Positions 21,030 through 31,600 of a DNA stretch of 64,000 nucleotides are shown one piece after another. Every line of letters starts with the position of its first letter. Positions within the stretch are counted from its first letter, which is position 1. The notes beneath the pieces were generated by a model that was not told where the DNA came from, made no database searches, and was given only the letters and a program-made list of their open reading frames with translations. The stretch lies in assembly GCA_037178625.1 (NCBI GenBank), contig CM074132.1, positions 2,914,001-2,978,000 of the forward strand, read 5' to 3'. The stretch is from Skeletonema tropicum. Its lineage: Eukaryota; Bacillariophyta; Thalassiosirophyceae; Thalassiosirales; Thalassiosiraceae. Position numbers and translations under genes: made by a program.

Positions 21030-22358
21030 ATGGCCTCTTCATCATTCACCGATACCTCCACCGAATGTGCCATTTGCTTTGAAACCTTCGAAGGGACGGA
21101 GACCATCACTCTAACCTGCGGTCACCGCTGGCACACCGCCTGCGTGAAACAGCAGCTTCAATCGGCAGAACCGAATACATCTCAACGTCTACTCTTTTCA
21201 GGGTATCGATGCGCAAAATGCAAGGAGTTTTGTGACCATCCCGAGCTGCGTCATTTGACACGTAAAACAGATAAGTTACGGGAGAGAGTGGATGCTCTTG
21301 TGGAAGAACAGCTTCAGGCGGATCTACCCCATGCGTGGGAAGGTGCACGACACGACCGTGATGCAAAAGCGAGGTTGTTGGATGAAGGGAGGCGCAACTA
21401 CGCTTTCTATCTATGCGGAGGTTGTGATGAACCATACTTTGGAGGGACAGTCGAGTGTGCAGACGAGCAACAGGGCGAATTGACAGCATCTGAAGATAGA
21501 ATATGCCAAGCTTGCTCACCACGCACACAGGAGATTTGCCAGCACCCGCTTGAGCACGGACCGTATCACGTATGGAAATGTCGCTATTGCTGCAATCCTG
21601 CTACATTTTTATGCTATGGAAATGTTCATTTTTGCAAGCCATGTCATGATCGCAATCCAAAAAATGTCCATGCCATTCCTTGCAGTGGGGAATGTTGCAC
21701 ATTTCCCAAGAAAGAGGGACAAACTACTCATTCAAATGGATCTCATCGTGAATGTGAACAGCTCTATTACTGTGCATGGTGTGAATCTTCTTCTTCGAGT
21801 GTAGGAATTGAAAGGAGCGGGTCTAGAAACTTCATCGTTAATCCTAGTGGCGAAGAAGGTACCAGAGGCTGGCGCTCGATTAGGACTAGTAGGTATATTT
21901 CCAACCACGAGATGTGGCAAGTGGAAAATTCACAAGTTAGAGCAGATTCGCAGACACAAACAAACTTCGTAAGCAGTTACCGTTGGGCACGTATGATGCA
22001 GACCGTTCCTCTGCACGAATACGTTCGTGATCCATCATCTGTTCAAATCGAAGTGTCATCGAAATTCATGGGTCGAACAGATTGCCCATCTGTCTTTCGC
22101 ATGGAGGCACTTGTCACAAACTCAAATGGGAGGATAGTGCATCGAGTGGGCACTTCGGAATTGACAGCACCCCCAGGCTTTTGGGAAAAAGCTACACTTA
22201 CTATTGATCCTGTAACGGATGCACACGAAGTAAGCATGATTGTTCATGGCAAAGATAGAAGATTTTGGGCTGGTAATTTCGGCTCAAAGGTTTGTCACTG
22301 TTCAATCCGTGTCTTGTGTGAAGAGCACGAGCTTGGAAACATTCTTGTAGGTGAGTGA
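21030..22358 (+). CDS. RING + tandem-cysteine (MYCBP2/PHR-like) E3 ligase with C-terminal FBA-like domain
   Basis: A single-exon 442-residue protein, start chosen at the ATG at 21030 just before the RING. RING ligands: C13, C16, C30, H32, H35, C38, C61, C64. A helical linker (LRERVDALVEEQL) leads to a Cys-rich block that closely matches the tandem-cysteine domain of MYCBP2/Highwire ligases: NYAFYLCGGCDEPYFGGTVEC (~123-143), RICQACSP, WKCRYCCNPATFLCYGNVHFCKPCHD (~182-206), and a closing YYCAWCES. C143 (in GGTVEC) and the Cys of CKPCHD align with the region holding MYCBP2's relay cysteines. Residues ~267-436 resemble an F-box-associated (FBA) domain: NFIVNPSGEEGTRGW, then FVSSYRWARM, FWEKATLTI, and FWAGNFGSKVCHCSIRV. 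Likely a cytosolic E3 that may esterify Ser/Thr and use the FBA domain for substrates. Architecture is read directly; activity is inferred. Confidence 0.82.
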   Translation: MASSSFTDTSTECAICFETFEGTETITLTCGHRWHTACVKQQLQSAEPNTSQRLLFSGYRCAKCKEFCDHPELRHLTRKTDKLRERVDALVEEQLQADLPHAWEGARHDRDAKARLLDEGRRNYAFYLCGGCDEPYFGGTVECADEQQGELTASEDRICQACSPRTQEICQHPLEHGPYHVWKCRYCCNPATFLCYGNVHFCKPCHDRNPKNVHAIPCSGECCTFPKKEGQTTHSNGSHRECEQLYYCAWCESSSSSVGIERSGSRNFIVNPSGEEGTRGWRSIRTSRYISNHEMWQVENSQVRADSQTQTNFVSSYRWARMMQTVPLHEYVRDPSSVQIEVSSKFMGRTDCPSVFRMEALVTNSNGRIVHRVGTSELTAPPGFWEKATLTIDPVTDAHEVSMIVHGKDRRFWAGNFGSKVCHCSIRVLCEEHELGNILVGE

Positions 22359-22897
22359 GATAATCCAATGACAAGCATTTACCGTCACAAGATGCTCACA
22401 TTTACATGTATAAAGTAATGAAGAGAAGCGGAAAAGATGGTATCAAGTCGATATGATAACATTGGTTTTCTTTGTATTTCTCGCTTGGCTTCTATCTGAT
22501 GCAAGTCAAGGATAGGTAGAAGTACATACATAAAGCACCAAAATTCTAGAGAGATAGACCGACTTCACCGTTGCTTCTCGTTGGACAACTTCAAACAAGG
22601 GCTACTTGCTGCTTGCACTCAAACTCACTTTATTAGAAATCTTCTCCTGCACAAGGATAACTGTGAAAGGATACTCGCTATTAATGTTAGATGTTAGCTT
22701 CAAACAGTAAGCTGTAATTGAACATTATTGCAAGTCTAGTCCCTACAATGGGGATCATTTTATCTTATTACTACTACACTTGTTTCTTCAAGCCTTTCCA
22801 CAGTAAGTTCTGTACAGTGAAGACTGTAAAAGAAATATTTTTGCTATCGTAAACACGTATTTTTCTATCGCGACATCAACCCAGAAGGTTTAAGGCA
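22359..22897. other. 3' intergenic between convergent genes
   Basis: About 540 bp of AT-rich sequence between the RING-TC stop and the MDR stop. No gene, repeat or RNA recognised. Confidence 0.35.
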
Positions 22898-24504
22898 TCA
22901 TTGCTCTCCTTCCTTTTTCCATGGAAAACACACTACTGTTCCTCCTCGACGTCCAACTATTCCGTTCCTGAATTTATGGTGGGAGCCACTTACTTCTTGG
23001 AGAGAAACTTTCTCTGAGATCCTTGGATTAATAATGCCCTTATCATGCAAGCTTGCCAAATACTGGAAGTCACGGACGAAGTTCATTCGTTCCTCATTGG
23101 TATCATCTTCATTGTAAAGTTTGAATTCTTCCTTCGTATCAACAGCGATAGTTTGGCACATGGTCATATTTGCTTTTGTATTCTTCATTTTCCTGTCGAA
23201 CGAACTGATATCGAAGAGACCGAAGAGTTTGTTATCATCAAAGGTTACATAAGGCAAAGTGATGAGAACACCCTTTCTCCTAAGGGCTTCACAAGAAGAG
23301 ACATATCCATCAGAGCAAGTGTTATCAATAACAACGTCCATTTGCTCTCTGACAGTAGACAACCATTGCTCAGGCTGAGGTCCAAGGCATATAATTTTAG
23401 AGCCGAGTGATTCCAAATAACCATGGTGAGCCTCATCAGCACAGCAGTAAATGTTGGCACCTTCCTCATTTGCGAGAGCGATAACAGCTTGACCCGCGGG
23501 TAACATCGCATCAGTAATCAAGACGTTCATACCAAACAAGTTGGCTCTCTTAATAGCATTCCTGGCCTTGTGAAGTGCCCTATATGCCGGCATCCAATCC
23601 TGCATCAAGGCCAACGCGGTCGAGTTGCCCAAGTTGGAAGGCGCCTTGACGAAGTTTTCTGCCTCGGCCGACAAGAAGCGTGAGCATCCACCACCTTCCA
23701 CCATACCGATCACACGATCTCCTATTTCAAAGAAAGAATCCACGTCACTTCCAATATCTTCAATGGTTCCGACGATAACTTGACCAGGTACATATGGAAG
23801 CATCGCTTTGGATAGACCACTTCCACTGCACTTCTTGGCGTCGTTGGGAGAGAATGTGCATGCCTAAGTAGTAGGAAAGAAGATAGTCAAATGAATATAT
23901 GTGAGACGGTTGCACAATCACATCTTATGCATGACTATCACATGATATGCATGAGTGTGTGTCAAAAAAGACCTACCCTAACTTTGATCAAAAGATGAGT
24001 CGTTTCCTCAACCACGGCGAAACGAGAAAAGGTGAGGAATGCCAAACTCCCATTCAAATCTTCCAATACGATTTTTTCATGCTGGTGGACTACTGGGGGC
24101 CTACTGGCATCTTCTTCTTCTTCATTGGATGTGTTCACGCTCATATCTTCCATCTCATCACTAAGAGATGTCAATTCTGCATTTTCATCACAGCCAATAG
24201 TGTGCAATCCCAGCTTGTTACGGAGCACCTGGATCATTGTTTCAGTATTCAACTCGCCTTCTTTGGGTGCTTCTTCTTGTTCTGTTGTACCATCCGCCGG
24301 CTGTGCTTCGTTGTTGTCGACTTCCTCTTTCATTGTTTTAGAAGATTCAACGGTAGTGACGACAGGGGCTTTCTCTAATTCAGCCTCAGTCGCTGGTGAA
24401 GCTGGGTTTTCATCAGTAGTAATCTTGGGTTGGATGGTAGAAGTAAAAGGCGCAGAACTACCAGTACTGGCGCGGGGGGACCGCTTAAAGAATGATTTGC
24501 CCAT
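22898..24504 (-). CDS. MDR-superfamily (quinone-oxidoreductase-like) protein with acidic N-terminal extension
   Basis: Exons 24504-23977 and 23863-22898 (intron 113 nt) encode 497 residues. The first ~130 residues are Ser/Thr/Glu-rich and disordered-looking. The MDR catalytic domain follows, with the join at KVR/ACTFSPNDAKKCSG, the position of the usual substrate-binding entry, then LPYVPGQVIVGTIEDIGSDV. The nucleotide-binding region reads VLITDAMLPAGQAVIALA, where relatives have a Gly-rich GAGGVG loop, so NADPH binding may be weak or altered. The catalytic Zn ligands of alcohol dehydrogenases are not evident. The C-terminus (VSGSHHKFRNGIVGRRGGTVV) fits the family ending. Divergent from the selenoprotein gene. 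Superfamily call good; substrate unknown. Confidence 0.75.
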
Positions 24505-25019
24505 CGTGATGGAAAAGTAATATGATCCAAGAGTACGAGATTGATGCAGATGTGTTGTATAGATGTATTACTGTATTAAGTTGTTGGTAGAAGAAATAAT
24601 GCGTTCGTGATGAGAGAGAACACCCGCCTATACGCCAAGCGTTGGGAGCAGATACGGGATGATGAAAAAGTGAGAGGGTGATGAAATGGTGCGTTGACCC
24701 TCGAAACGGATGCTTCTCACATTTCTGGGGTTCTTTCTCGCGCGATGCTGGCCATTTTTGTCCACAAAGAAGTCACGTAAAAGGATATGTCATCGGAAAG
24801 ACACAAACACTCCCTCGCTCAAATCAACCTCAGTCAGTCACCAGCGGTCACGAACCAAAGCCAAAGCCAAAGAGCTCAAATAAAAGTCTGCGAAACCTGT
24901 CAGTGCATATCCTTGTTGCAGCTGCGAGAAGCACGGGTGTGAAGCAACGAAAGCACTCGTCCGGCTACCATACTGGCAGAGAGGAAGGAAGAAGTCATAT
25001 ATTATCATCTGGTATCATC
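24505..25019. other. divergent promoter region, MDR / selenoprotein
   Basis: About 515 bp between two divergent starts. A frame open from 24678 runs into the selenoprotein start but has no protein character upstream of 25020. There is a short AGCCAAAGCC-type repeat near 24857. Nothing else seen. Confidence 0.35.
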
Positions 25020-25637
25020 ATGCTTCGAACCCTCTTCTTTTTCGTGGCAACTCTCTTCATCACAGCGGTCACCGCTGCCGATCCACTCCCAGGTATCAGT
25101 GCCCTCATCGAATCCTGCGGAGGATGAGTCCTAAATAAACTGCCTGAACTCAAATCCTTTCTAAAGGAGCCAGATGGCGTTGACCTCTACAAACAAGTGG
25201 AAGTTAATTTCATTCCTGGGAAAAGGGCAGTTATGACCATTTACAAAGATGGGGCGGAGAGGGAACGGATTATGTTGAGTGACTACAATGATACAGAAAA
25301 ATTACATGCATTATTCATAGAAAAGGGATTTGAGAAGTACAGTGAGGAGGAATTAGCGGAATTAAGACGGATGAAGCAAGAGGTAGAAGAGGCAAATGAC
25401 AGGGAAGCAATGAAGAGATTACGGGGCAACATCAACCAGCTAACAAAACCCATGACGGGAGGAAAAATAAGTCGCGAGATGTTGCGAGATTTAAATGTCC
25501 TTGGCAAATACCATAACAAAGCTAAAGAAAAGGCAGAAATCAAGGAGAAAATAAAAGAGATGAAAGACGCACGAGACAATTACATGATGGTTGGTATGCC
25601 TGACGATAGACCCAAAGCCGAAGCAAGTACTCAATAA
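25020..25637 (+). CDS. selenoprotein M / Sep15-family thiol-disulfide oxidoreductase, with in-frame TGA as Sec
   Basis: Reading TGA at 25125-25127 as selenocysteine gives one 205-residue frame. The ATG at 25020 starts a clean signal peptide (MLRTLFFFVATLFITAVTA). The redox motif C33-G-G-U36 lies in IESCGGUVLNKLPELKSF, matching animal SelM, where CGGU is followed by xLNRLKEVKAF. The Sep15/SelM thioredoxin-like fold follows: a Pro-Gly turn (NFIPGKRAVM), a beta-strand region (MTIYKDGAERERIMLSDY), and the LHALFIEKGF helix, in family order. After residue ~110 comes a ~95-residue Lys/Glu-rich coiled-coil extension (EELAELRRMKQEVEEAN) not present in animal SelM. No C-terminal KDEL is seen. The role is probably ER-lumen disulfide chemistry. 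Conventional translation would split the gene at codon 36. A candidate SECIS follows at 25684-25771. Confidence 0.88.
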
Positions 25638-26003
25638 TTGCATTTTTCGCTGGAGGAGTGGTTTTGTGTAATGAAGTATGATAAGAGTCTACACAGGTGA
25701 ATGACAACGTTTCACTCTATGGCACAAATTGATTGTCCAGATGAAATGTTTGAAAAGCTTTGATAGACTCTGATCCATAACCCCTACGCTAATCATTGCT
25801 TTTGGCAAGGTGTAACTATAGAACAGAAAAGGCGATAACATACTTAGATATAAAAAGAATTAAGAAGAAGTGTACGATTAGCTTTATTGTCAAGCCATCT
25901 GTTACATCATTTCCATCCCATCTTAAGCGCATGGTCATTGCAAAAAACCTGCGTTTCTCTCTCTCTCTCTATCTCTACAAACACACTCACACACTATCTC
26001 TTT
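25638..26003. other. 3' intergenic with SECIS and CT microsatellite
   Basis: Region between the convergent selenoprotein and Mic60 genes. It holds the SECIS and, near 25955-25975, a short TCTC microsatellite in the Mic60 3' UTR. Confidence 0.5.
25684..25771 (+). promoter_or_regulatory. candidate SECIS element in the 3' UTR
   Basis: It lies 46 nt after the selenoprotein stop. Helix I is AGAGTCTA (25684-25691) with TAGACTCT (25764-25771), 8 perfect pairs. After an internal loop come ATGA (25701-25704) and, opposite it, TGA (25751-25753): the non-Watson-Crick quartet signature. Helix II pairs AACGTTTCA (25706-25714) with TGAAATGTT (25742-25750), one G-U. Shorter paired segments continue (TCT/AGA, GG/CC, ACA/TGT) to an apical loop beginning AA (25727-25728). 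The helix between quartet and AA is slightly longer and more bulged than the animal consensus. Assigned by hand folding only. Confidence 0.65.
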
Positions 26004-27932
26004 TTAAACCAACTCCTTGTTCAACAGAGCACATTCCAACTTGATAACTTTCAACGCTCTCTCCGTAGACACCCGATCAGCCGCCTGTGACTTCCAATCA
26101 TTCATCACATATGCCGCCTGTCCCTTCAGCTTATTCAATTGTTCCACTGCCTTTTCCAAATCACCCAATTGAACATATTTCCGGGCCAATGACAAGACAC
26201 CATCGGTAACATTCCCCTCTTCTTCCGAGGTGGGTACAGATTCTGGTGACGGTGGGACAGACAACTTGGCAAATAACATTCCCATCAATTGTCCTTCCAA
26301 CCCAGCCCGTCCCTCTGGTACCATGGCGGCCTGACGTCCCACGGTATAACTCTTATCAAATGCCGCCTGCAACTCTGCCACGGTAGGCACACCCTCCTCG
26401 GCAGCGACGGGAATCATCCCAACTGCAGAGGCAATCACACCCTCTCCACCGGCAGCACCCTTCAACGCAGCAATTTCTACAGCAGCACCCTCACCAACTT
26501 CCAATTTACTTGCCAGTGCCAACGCCGCGGCACTTACCCGATGAGCATGCTTCGATCCACTTTCATAACTTTGACTCACCTCCAAACGACTTGACAACAA
26601 TTCCAACTTTCCCTGCAATTGTTCCATCACACTCGCATGCTTTTCCAAATCAGCCGCATAGGCCTGTTTCATCTTGGCCAATTCATTCTGCAATTTCGAC
26701 GTATACTCCAATTCCAACTCATCCGTAACACGTTTCGTTTCACTACTCAACACATCCTGTGCCTCCTTCTCTCGTGCCTCACTCGTAGCCCTCAATAAAT
26801 TCGCAATGGAATCTTCCTTCGCCTGCAAGGCCGCATTGGCCTGACGGGTAATCACATCCTCCTGCTCTCGTAACTTTTGTGCCAATAATGCTTCAAATTC
26901 CAATCGTTGCGTTTGCAAAATTGCCAAATATTGATCCCCCACCTCCTTTTCCTTCATTGACAAAAATTCCTTGAGACGGACTGCCTCCCACTTTGTACGG
27001 TCGGACATTTCAGTGGCAAGTTGTACGACACGGGTACGTAGTTCGGAGGGGGTGAGTGTGTCCAAATCGCCAAAGTATTGTTTGTCCAAGTCGGAGCGGA
27101 GGGCGGCATTGGCAGCGGCCAATGTTTTGGAATTTTGGAGTGTCGTGTTGGTTTGTAATTCGGATATGGCTGCTGAGGCTGTGGTTAGGGCAATGGTTGG
27201 ATCGGTGGATGTGGTTGTTTCGTTGGATTCATTGTATTGAGTGGCTTTGGTGGCGGATTCTTGTGCTGCTTCGAGTTCTGCTTGAGCTTGTGCTTGTTGT
27301 TTCGCATGACCTTCATTGACAGTTTGATAGAAGGAGTTGATTTTGTCAATGTCGACGCGATTACCATTTTCAGGGTGTTCCAATGATACCTCTTCTTCTT
27401 CTTGCTCTTCTGTTTGTTGTTCCTCTTTTGGTTCATCAGTTTCTACAACAGCAGGGACAGTAGTTTCCGCAGGCGGTGCCTCCTCCTCTACCTTCGTTTC
27501 ATCTGTCGATGTAATTTCCTTTGTAGCCTCCTTCATGGCATTCTCAAGTTGTTCATCCTTCTTCTTCTTCGTTCCACCACCACCACTACCAGTGAGACTC
27601 ATGACGTACTCCATGGGAGACATGTTATTTTCATTGGCCATGTAGATAGTTCCTCCAGCACCACCACCGACTAGTAACAGGGGTAGTCCGAATTTACCAA
27701 TGCCTCCTCCTCCGCCACCACCACTGGAAGCACCCCCTGGTGCCGAAGCAGGAGGAGGAGGTGGAGGCGCCGCCTTGGTTGGAGGAGGTGGAGGAGGAGG
27801 AGTAGCATCTTTGGTTCCTTCCAATTGTTTTTTATTTAATGCACGTTTTTGTGCGGAAGTGACCAATGTGCGTCCTCCTCGCTGTTGTAGTGATGTTGCG
27901 GTGGTTCGTTGCAGAGTACGAGAGAGCAGCAT
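26004..27932 (-). CDS. MIC60: mitofilin / Mic60, MICOS complex subunit
   Basis: A single-exon 642-residue protein. The ATG at 27932 was chosen because it opens a classic mitochondrial presequence (MLLSRTLQRTTATSLQQRGG). Poly-Pro and Gly-rich stretches lead to one membrane segment (GKFGLPLLLVGGGAGGTIYMA, ~90-110), then a long Glu/Gln/Ala-rich coiled coil that would face the intermembrane space. The C-terminal mitofilin signature is present: VTDGVLSLARKYVQLGDLEKAVEQLNKLKG with a following DWKSQAADR. Mic60 forms cristae junctions and tethers inner to outer membrane. Length is in the family range. The N-terminal Pro/Gly repeats look expandable. Confidence 0.9.
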   Translation of the reverse strand: MLLSRTLQRTTATSLQQRGGRTLVTSAQKRALNKKQLEGTKDATPPPPPPPTKAAPPPPPPASAPGGASSGGGGGGGIGKFGLPLLLVGGGAGGTIYMANENNMSPMEYVMSLTGSGGGGTKKKKDEQLENAMKEATKEITSTDETKVEEEAPPAETTVPAVVETDEPKEEQQTEEQEEEEVSLEHPENGNRVDIDKINSFYQTVNEGHAKQQAQAQAELEAAQESATKATQYNESNETTTSTDPTIALTTASAAISELQTNTTLQNSKTLAAANAALRSDLDKQYFGDLDTLTPSELRTRVVQLATEMSDRTKWEAVRLKEFLSMKEKEVGDQYLAILQTQRLEFEALLAQKLREQEDVITRQANAALQAKEDSIANLLRATSEAREKEAQDVLSSETKRVTDELELEYTSKLQNELAKMKQAYAADLEKHASVMEQLQGKLELLSSRLEVSQSYESGSKHAHRVSAAALALASKLEVGEGAAVEIAALKGAAGGEGVIASAVGMIPVAAEEGVPTVAELQAAFDKSYTVGRQAAMVPEGRAGLEGQLMGMLFAKLSVPPSPESVPTSEEEGNVTDGVLSLARKYVQLGDLEKAVEQLNKLKGQAAYVMNDWKSQAADRVSTERALKVIKLECALLNKELV

Positions 27933-28638
27933 TCTTGATGATGAACTGTTTATTTTACACGAGTGGATCAATGATACTTCTGGTGGATACGATGCTATGT
28001 ATTGGCGGCGATGATGTTATTACATGACGCTCATTGGCTGTTTGTGCGTTTGTTGTGAGGATTTTTGGATACTTTGGATTTTGGATTCACAACATTCTGA
28101 TGAGTCTGTTTTGCATGGCAAACGAACCACACTACAGGTCTCGATTGTCTCTATAATTACTCGCTCAGCGCTCAGCGATGGTTGGTTGATGGTATGTTTG
28201 GGATGATGGGAGGGGTGAAAACAAGTGATTTGTGTAGGTGGTATCTATGATTATGGTACTTTATTGTACGTAGAACATTCCCTCTACATACGTTAAAGTA
28301 CCATAATCGTACATACTAGTACCACACATCACTTTCAAACGCACTCATTTGACATCCATTCTTCCACACTACCATCACTTCTTTATTCTTTAGACCCAAT
28401 CAACCTTCTGAATGCTATTGTAGATGCGAGACTATGCGAGACCTGTAGTGTGAAACGGACGAACCCGATCCTTCGTCCTTCGCGCCTATCCTGCCTTCGC
28501 CGATCAAGATCACAGATGATGACCTCGACGATGAAAACCACCCGGGGGAACTCATAAACTTGGGGCTGGATATACGGCAGGCAACTGAGCAAGAGCAGGG
28601 CACTTCGTTAGCCGCCCAATAAGGTCATTATTCCTAAA
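27933..28638. other. divergent promoter region, Mic60 / TBC
   Basis: About 700 bp between two divergent genes. It contains the hairpin at 28249-28308. No gene is supported. Confidence 0.4.
28249..28308. repeat. near-perfect inverted repeat (25-nt arms, 10-nt loop)
   Basis: Arms at 28249-28273 and 28284-28308 match at 22 of 25 positions. The outer 15 (GATTATGGTACTTTA) are perfect. It lies between two divergent starts, so it could be a MITE relic or a regulatory cruciform. Confidence 0.75.
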
Positions 28639-31600
28639 ATGGCCAAGCTCACTTCACATCCGCTAGCGGCTCATCCTCTCATGCCCCCTTCGCCAAACTC
28701 GTCGGCGGCGGCTGAGGATGGTGAAAAGGGACAGGTCATTCTACCATTTTCCAAGCGTGCGATCGACACTACGGATGCTGCCGAAACTGAAGGCATCAAT
28801 CACCTAATGGCGACTGATGATACTGAGGCAGTAAGTCGTGCAACTGCTGTTCCAGTTCAAATTGTAGCGTTACCATCAGACGACGAGGAACAGAGAAATG
28901 GAGGTTCACACTTCTCAACTTCAACCACAGCAGCAACTGCAACAGCAGCAAAGCCAACCAGCAGCTCCAGCAGGAATAGTACTCAAACATCAGCCAAGAC
29001 ATCCATCAAGAACAAGAAATTAGAGCAGATCAATCAACTGCCACGAAGTATACGATGGCGTCTCAATTTGGGATTGCTCACCATGCCCAGCAGCGATGCT
29101 ACTACTACTAACAACAACACTACCACAGCAGAGGACAAGGCATCGATCAATCTACCAGCCAAAGACTTGATATTCAATCGTCCACACCAGTTAAAAGAAG
29201 TGGCAGTGAACAACAAGTCGTCACAAGAAGAATCATCCGCAGCAGCAGCAGTAGCATCACTACTACAATACATTGAAGACACCAACGCACTCAAGTTACG
29301 ATGTCAACGTAGTCGCTATGAAGAATTGGAACAAAAGCATTATTATTCGAATACCATCATGGGCATTGCGGATGGTATTCAACAGGAAGACTCGAAGACA
29401 ACAACTGCTTCTGCTGCTGCTGCTGCTGCTGGAGAACAAATGAAGCAATCTTCCTCACAACTACAACAGTCACAATCACATCATGATGTATCAGAAGCAA
29501 CATCACCAATATCTTCATTGGCGAAGAGTAAGATGCATCATGTTGCACCTGGGGATGATCCACTATCGGCAGCATTATTGGCGACATCTAATAATAATAA
29601 TAGCAACAACACCAATAATCAAGGAAATGGAATGTTTGGATTTGGCAAGGGAAACAGGCACAAGAAGAATCAATCAATAGGGGCAGAGGAGAAACATGTG
29701 TCAGAGGGGGACACTGCTTCGACTGCCAATACTAATGCAAACCAAAATGGTACTGCAACTACAAAATCCACCACCACCGATGCAAAAATTGAAAAGACGG
29801 CTGGTGCCACCTGCAAAGGTTCCAGATGGGCAGATTACTACTCTACCCGAGAAGTATTGGACGTAATTGAAAAGGATTTGAATCGATTGCCCAATGATCA
29901 TTATACGATTTATCATGAGTGGAAGAGGTATAATGATGATGAGTTGATTCGGAAACGTGTGGAAAGTGGTGGTGGTGCTAGTGGTAGTATCAATAATACT
30001 CATCAGTCTGGTGTGGAAACATCAGCAGCAGCAGCAGCACCATCATTATTATTATCGTCGTCAGCACCAACGAAAAGGGGAGAACGAAGGCCAGGGAGAC
30101 AAAAGAATCGATTTGCGAATAGTTTCAATTTGAAGGATAGTTTCAATTTTGGTAGCAATGGCAACTTTCTTAACAACAACAATCCCAATGTAGTTCAAAA
30201 TAGCAACAATGGGCATGGCGGTGGTGACAGCAAGAATGCTTTTTGGAGCAATCTAATCTCCAATCAAGACTATGATCCAGAGGTAGACGCAGGAGGAGTA
30301 GACAACCCCGAAGTTAGTCGTAAAGAACGTGCGGATAGGTTATCGCAACTCCTCTTTGTGTATGCGAGTGAACACCCCGAAATTGGATATAGGCAGGGCA
30401 TGCATGAAACACTCAGTTTCATCCTCCTGGCATTGGAAATGGACTTGTTGGACCAATGTGTCCAAAAAGAAAAGAAGAATTGGAAACAACTTGATTTATT
30501 GCGTAAATCGAGTGGTAGCGGAGGAGGAGGGATGGCAGGTGTCGACTCCTTTGGTCAGATTGTGAAGGTGCGGTTGTTAGATCAGAATTATTTGCTTCAT
30601 GATGCGTTTGCATTGTTTGAGTGTGTGATGAGTGCTTTGGCTCCGGCGTATGATGCCATTCCCTCTGGTGCGGATCATTGTATTGCCGCCATGTTGGAAA
30701 AGGCCAAGGTGGAACGAGGAGAGTCACCCATGGAGGCAATGGTGTCCAAAATCATGTCCAAGATTCGTTTCGTGGCGAGAGATGAGGCATTGTTTGGAAT
30801 AGTCCTTTGCATGCCAGTCCCACCACAGATCTACTTTGCCAAGTGGGTCCGCCTCATGTTTGGTCGAGAAGTGTCTGGTGGGATGAAACATGTCATGAGG
30901 CTTTGGGATGCATTCTTCGATTTGGCTGCCAAGATTGAGCATCGTGAGGAGGAAATTACCTTGTCTCTTGCATTGATGAATGTTTTGGAAACTGCTGCCG
31001 CAAGTATGATTATCTTGATTCGAGATAAACTATTGAAGCCGTCAATGGCGAGGGATGGAAGTCTGACCGCAGAACCGGACCCCAATGATGGGATTGCTTA
31101 CTTGATGAACTACCCTCCCATTGAAGATATTGACAACCTCATCAAACTCATTTCCAGCCTGTTATTGAAGGAAAAGAGTCTTTCTGAAATGTATGAACGT
31201 CGAAGGTCCCAAGAAGAAGACGAACGCTATGTTAAAACAGCTGAACCTGAAGATCCCTTCGTGACTGGAAGCGGGAGGATACATGACCAGAATCGTCCTC
31301 GACAAGTTGCACCACTGTCTCCTGAGACTGCTCAACCGCAGTTGTATGCACATCAACCCAAAGTGGACGTTGCCGAATCAATCGGCCACTTTGCGGCTGG
31401 ACTAATTGACATTGGTACAAGGACTGTCGATGCTGCCATATCCACATACCAAAAGCACCAAGCAGAAAAACAGCACCAGAGCGGTGTGATTGATCATCCG
31501 TTACAATTTGGGTTCAATACCCCATCACGTGATAAAACTGACCAAGGTATTGGAAGAAACGATGACACTTATGCCGTGACGTACAGGAATCACACCGATG

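Noticed and set aside
26500..27700. Forward-strand open frames opposite Mic60
   Set aside because: Antisense shadows of a highly repetitive coiled-coil gene.
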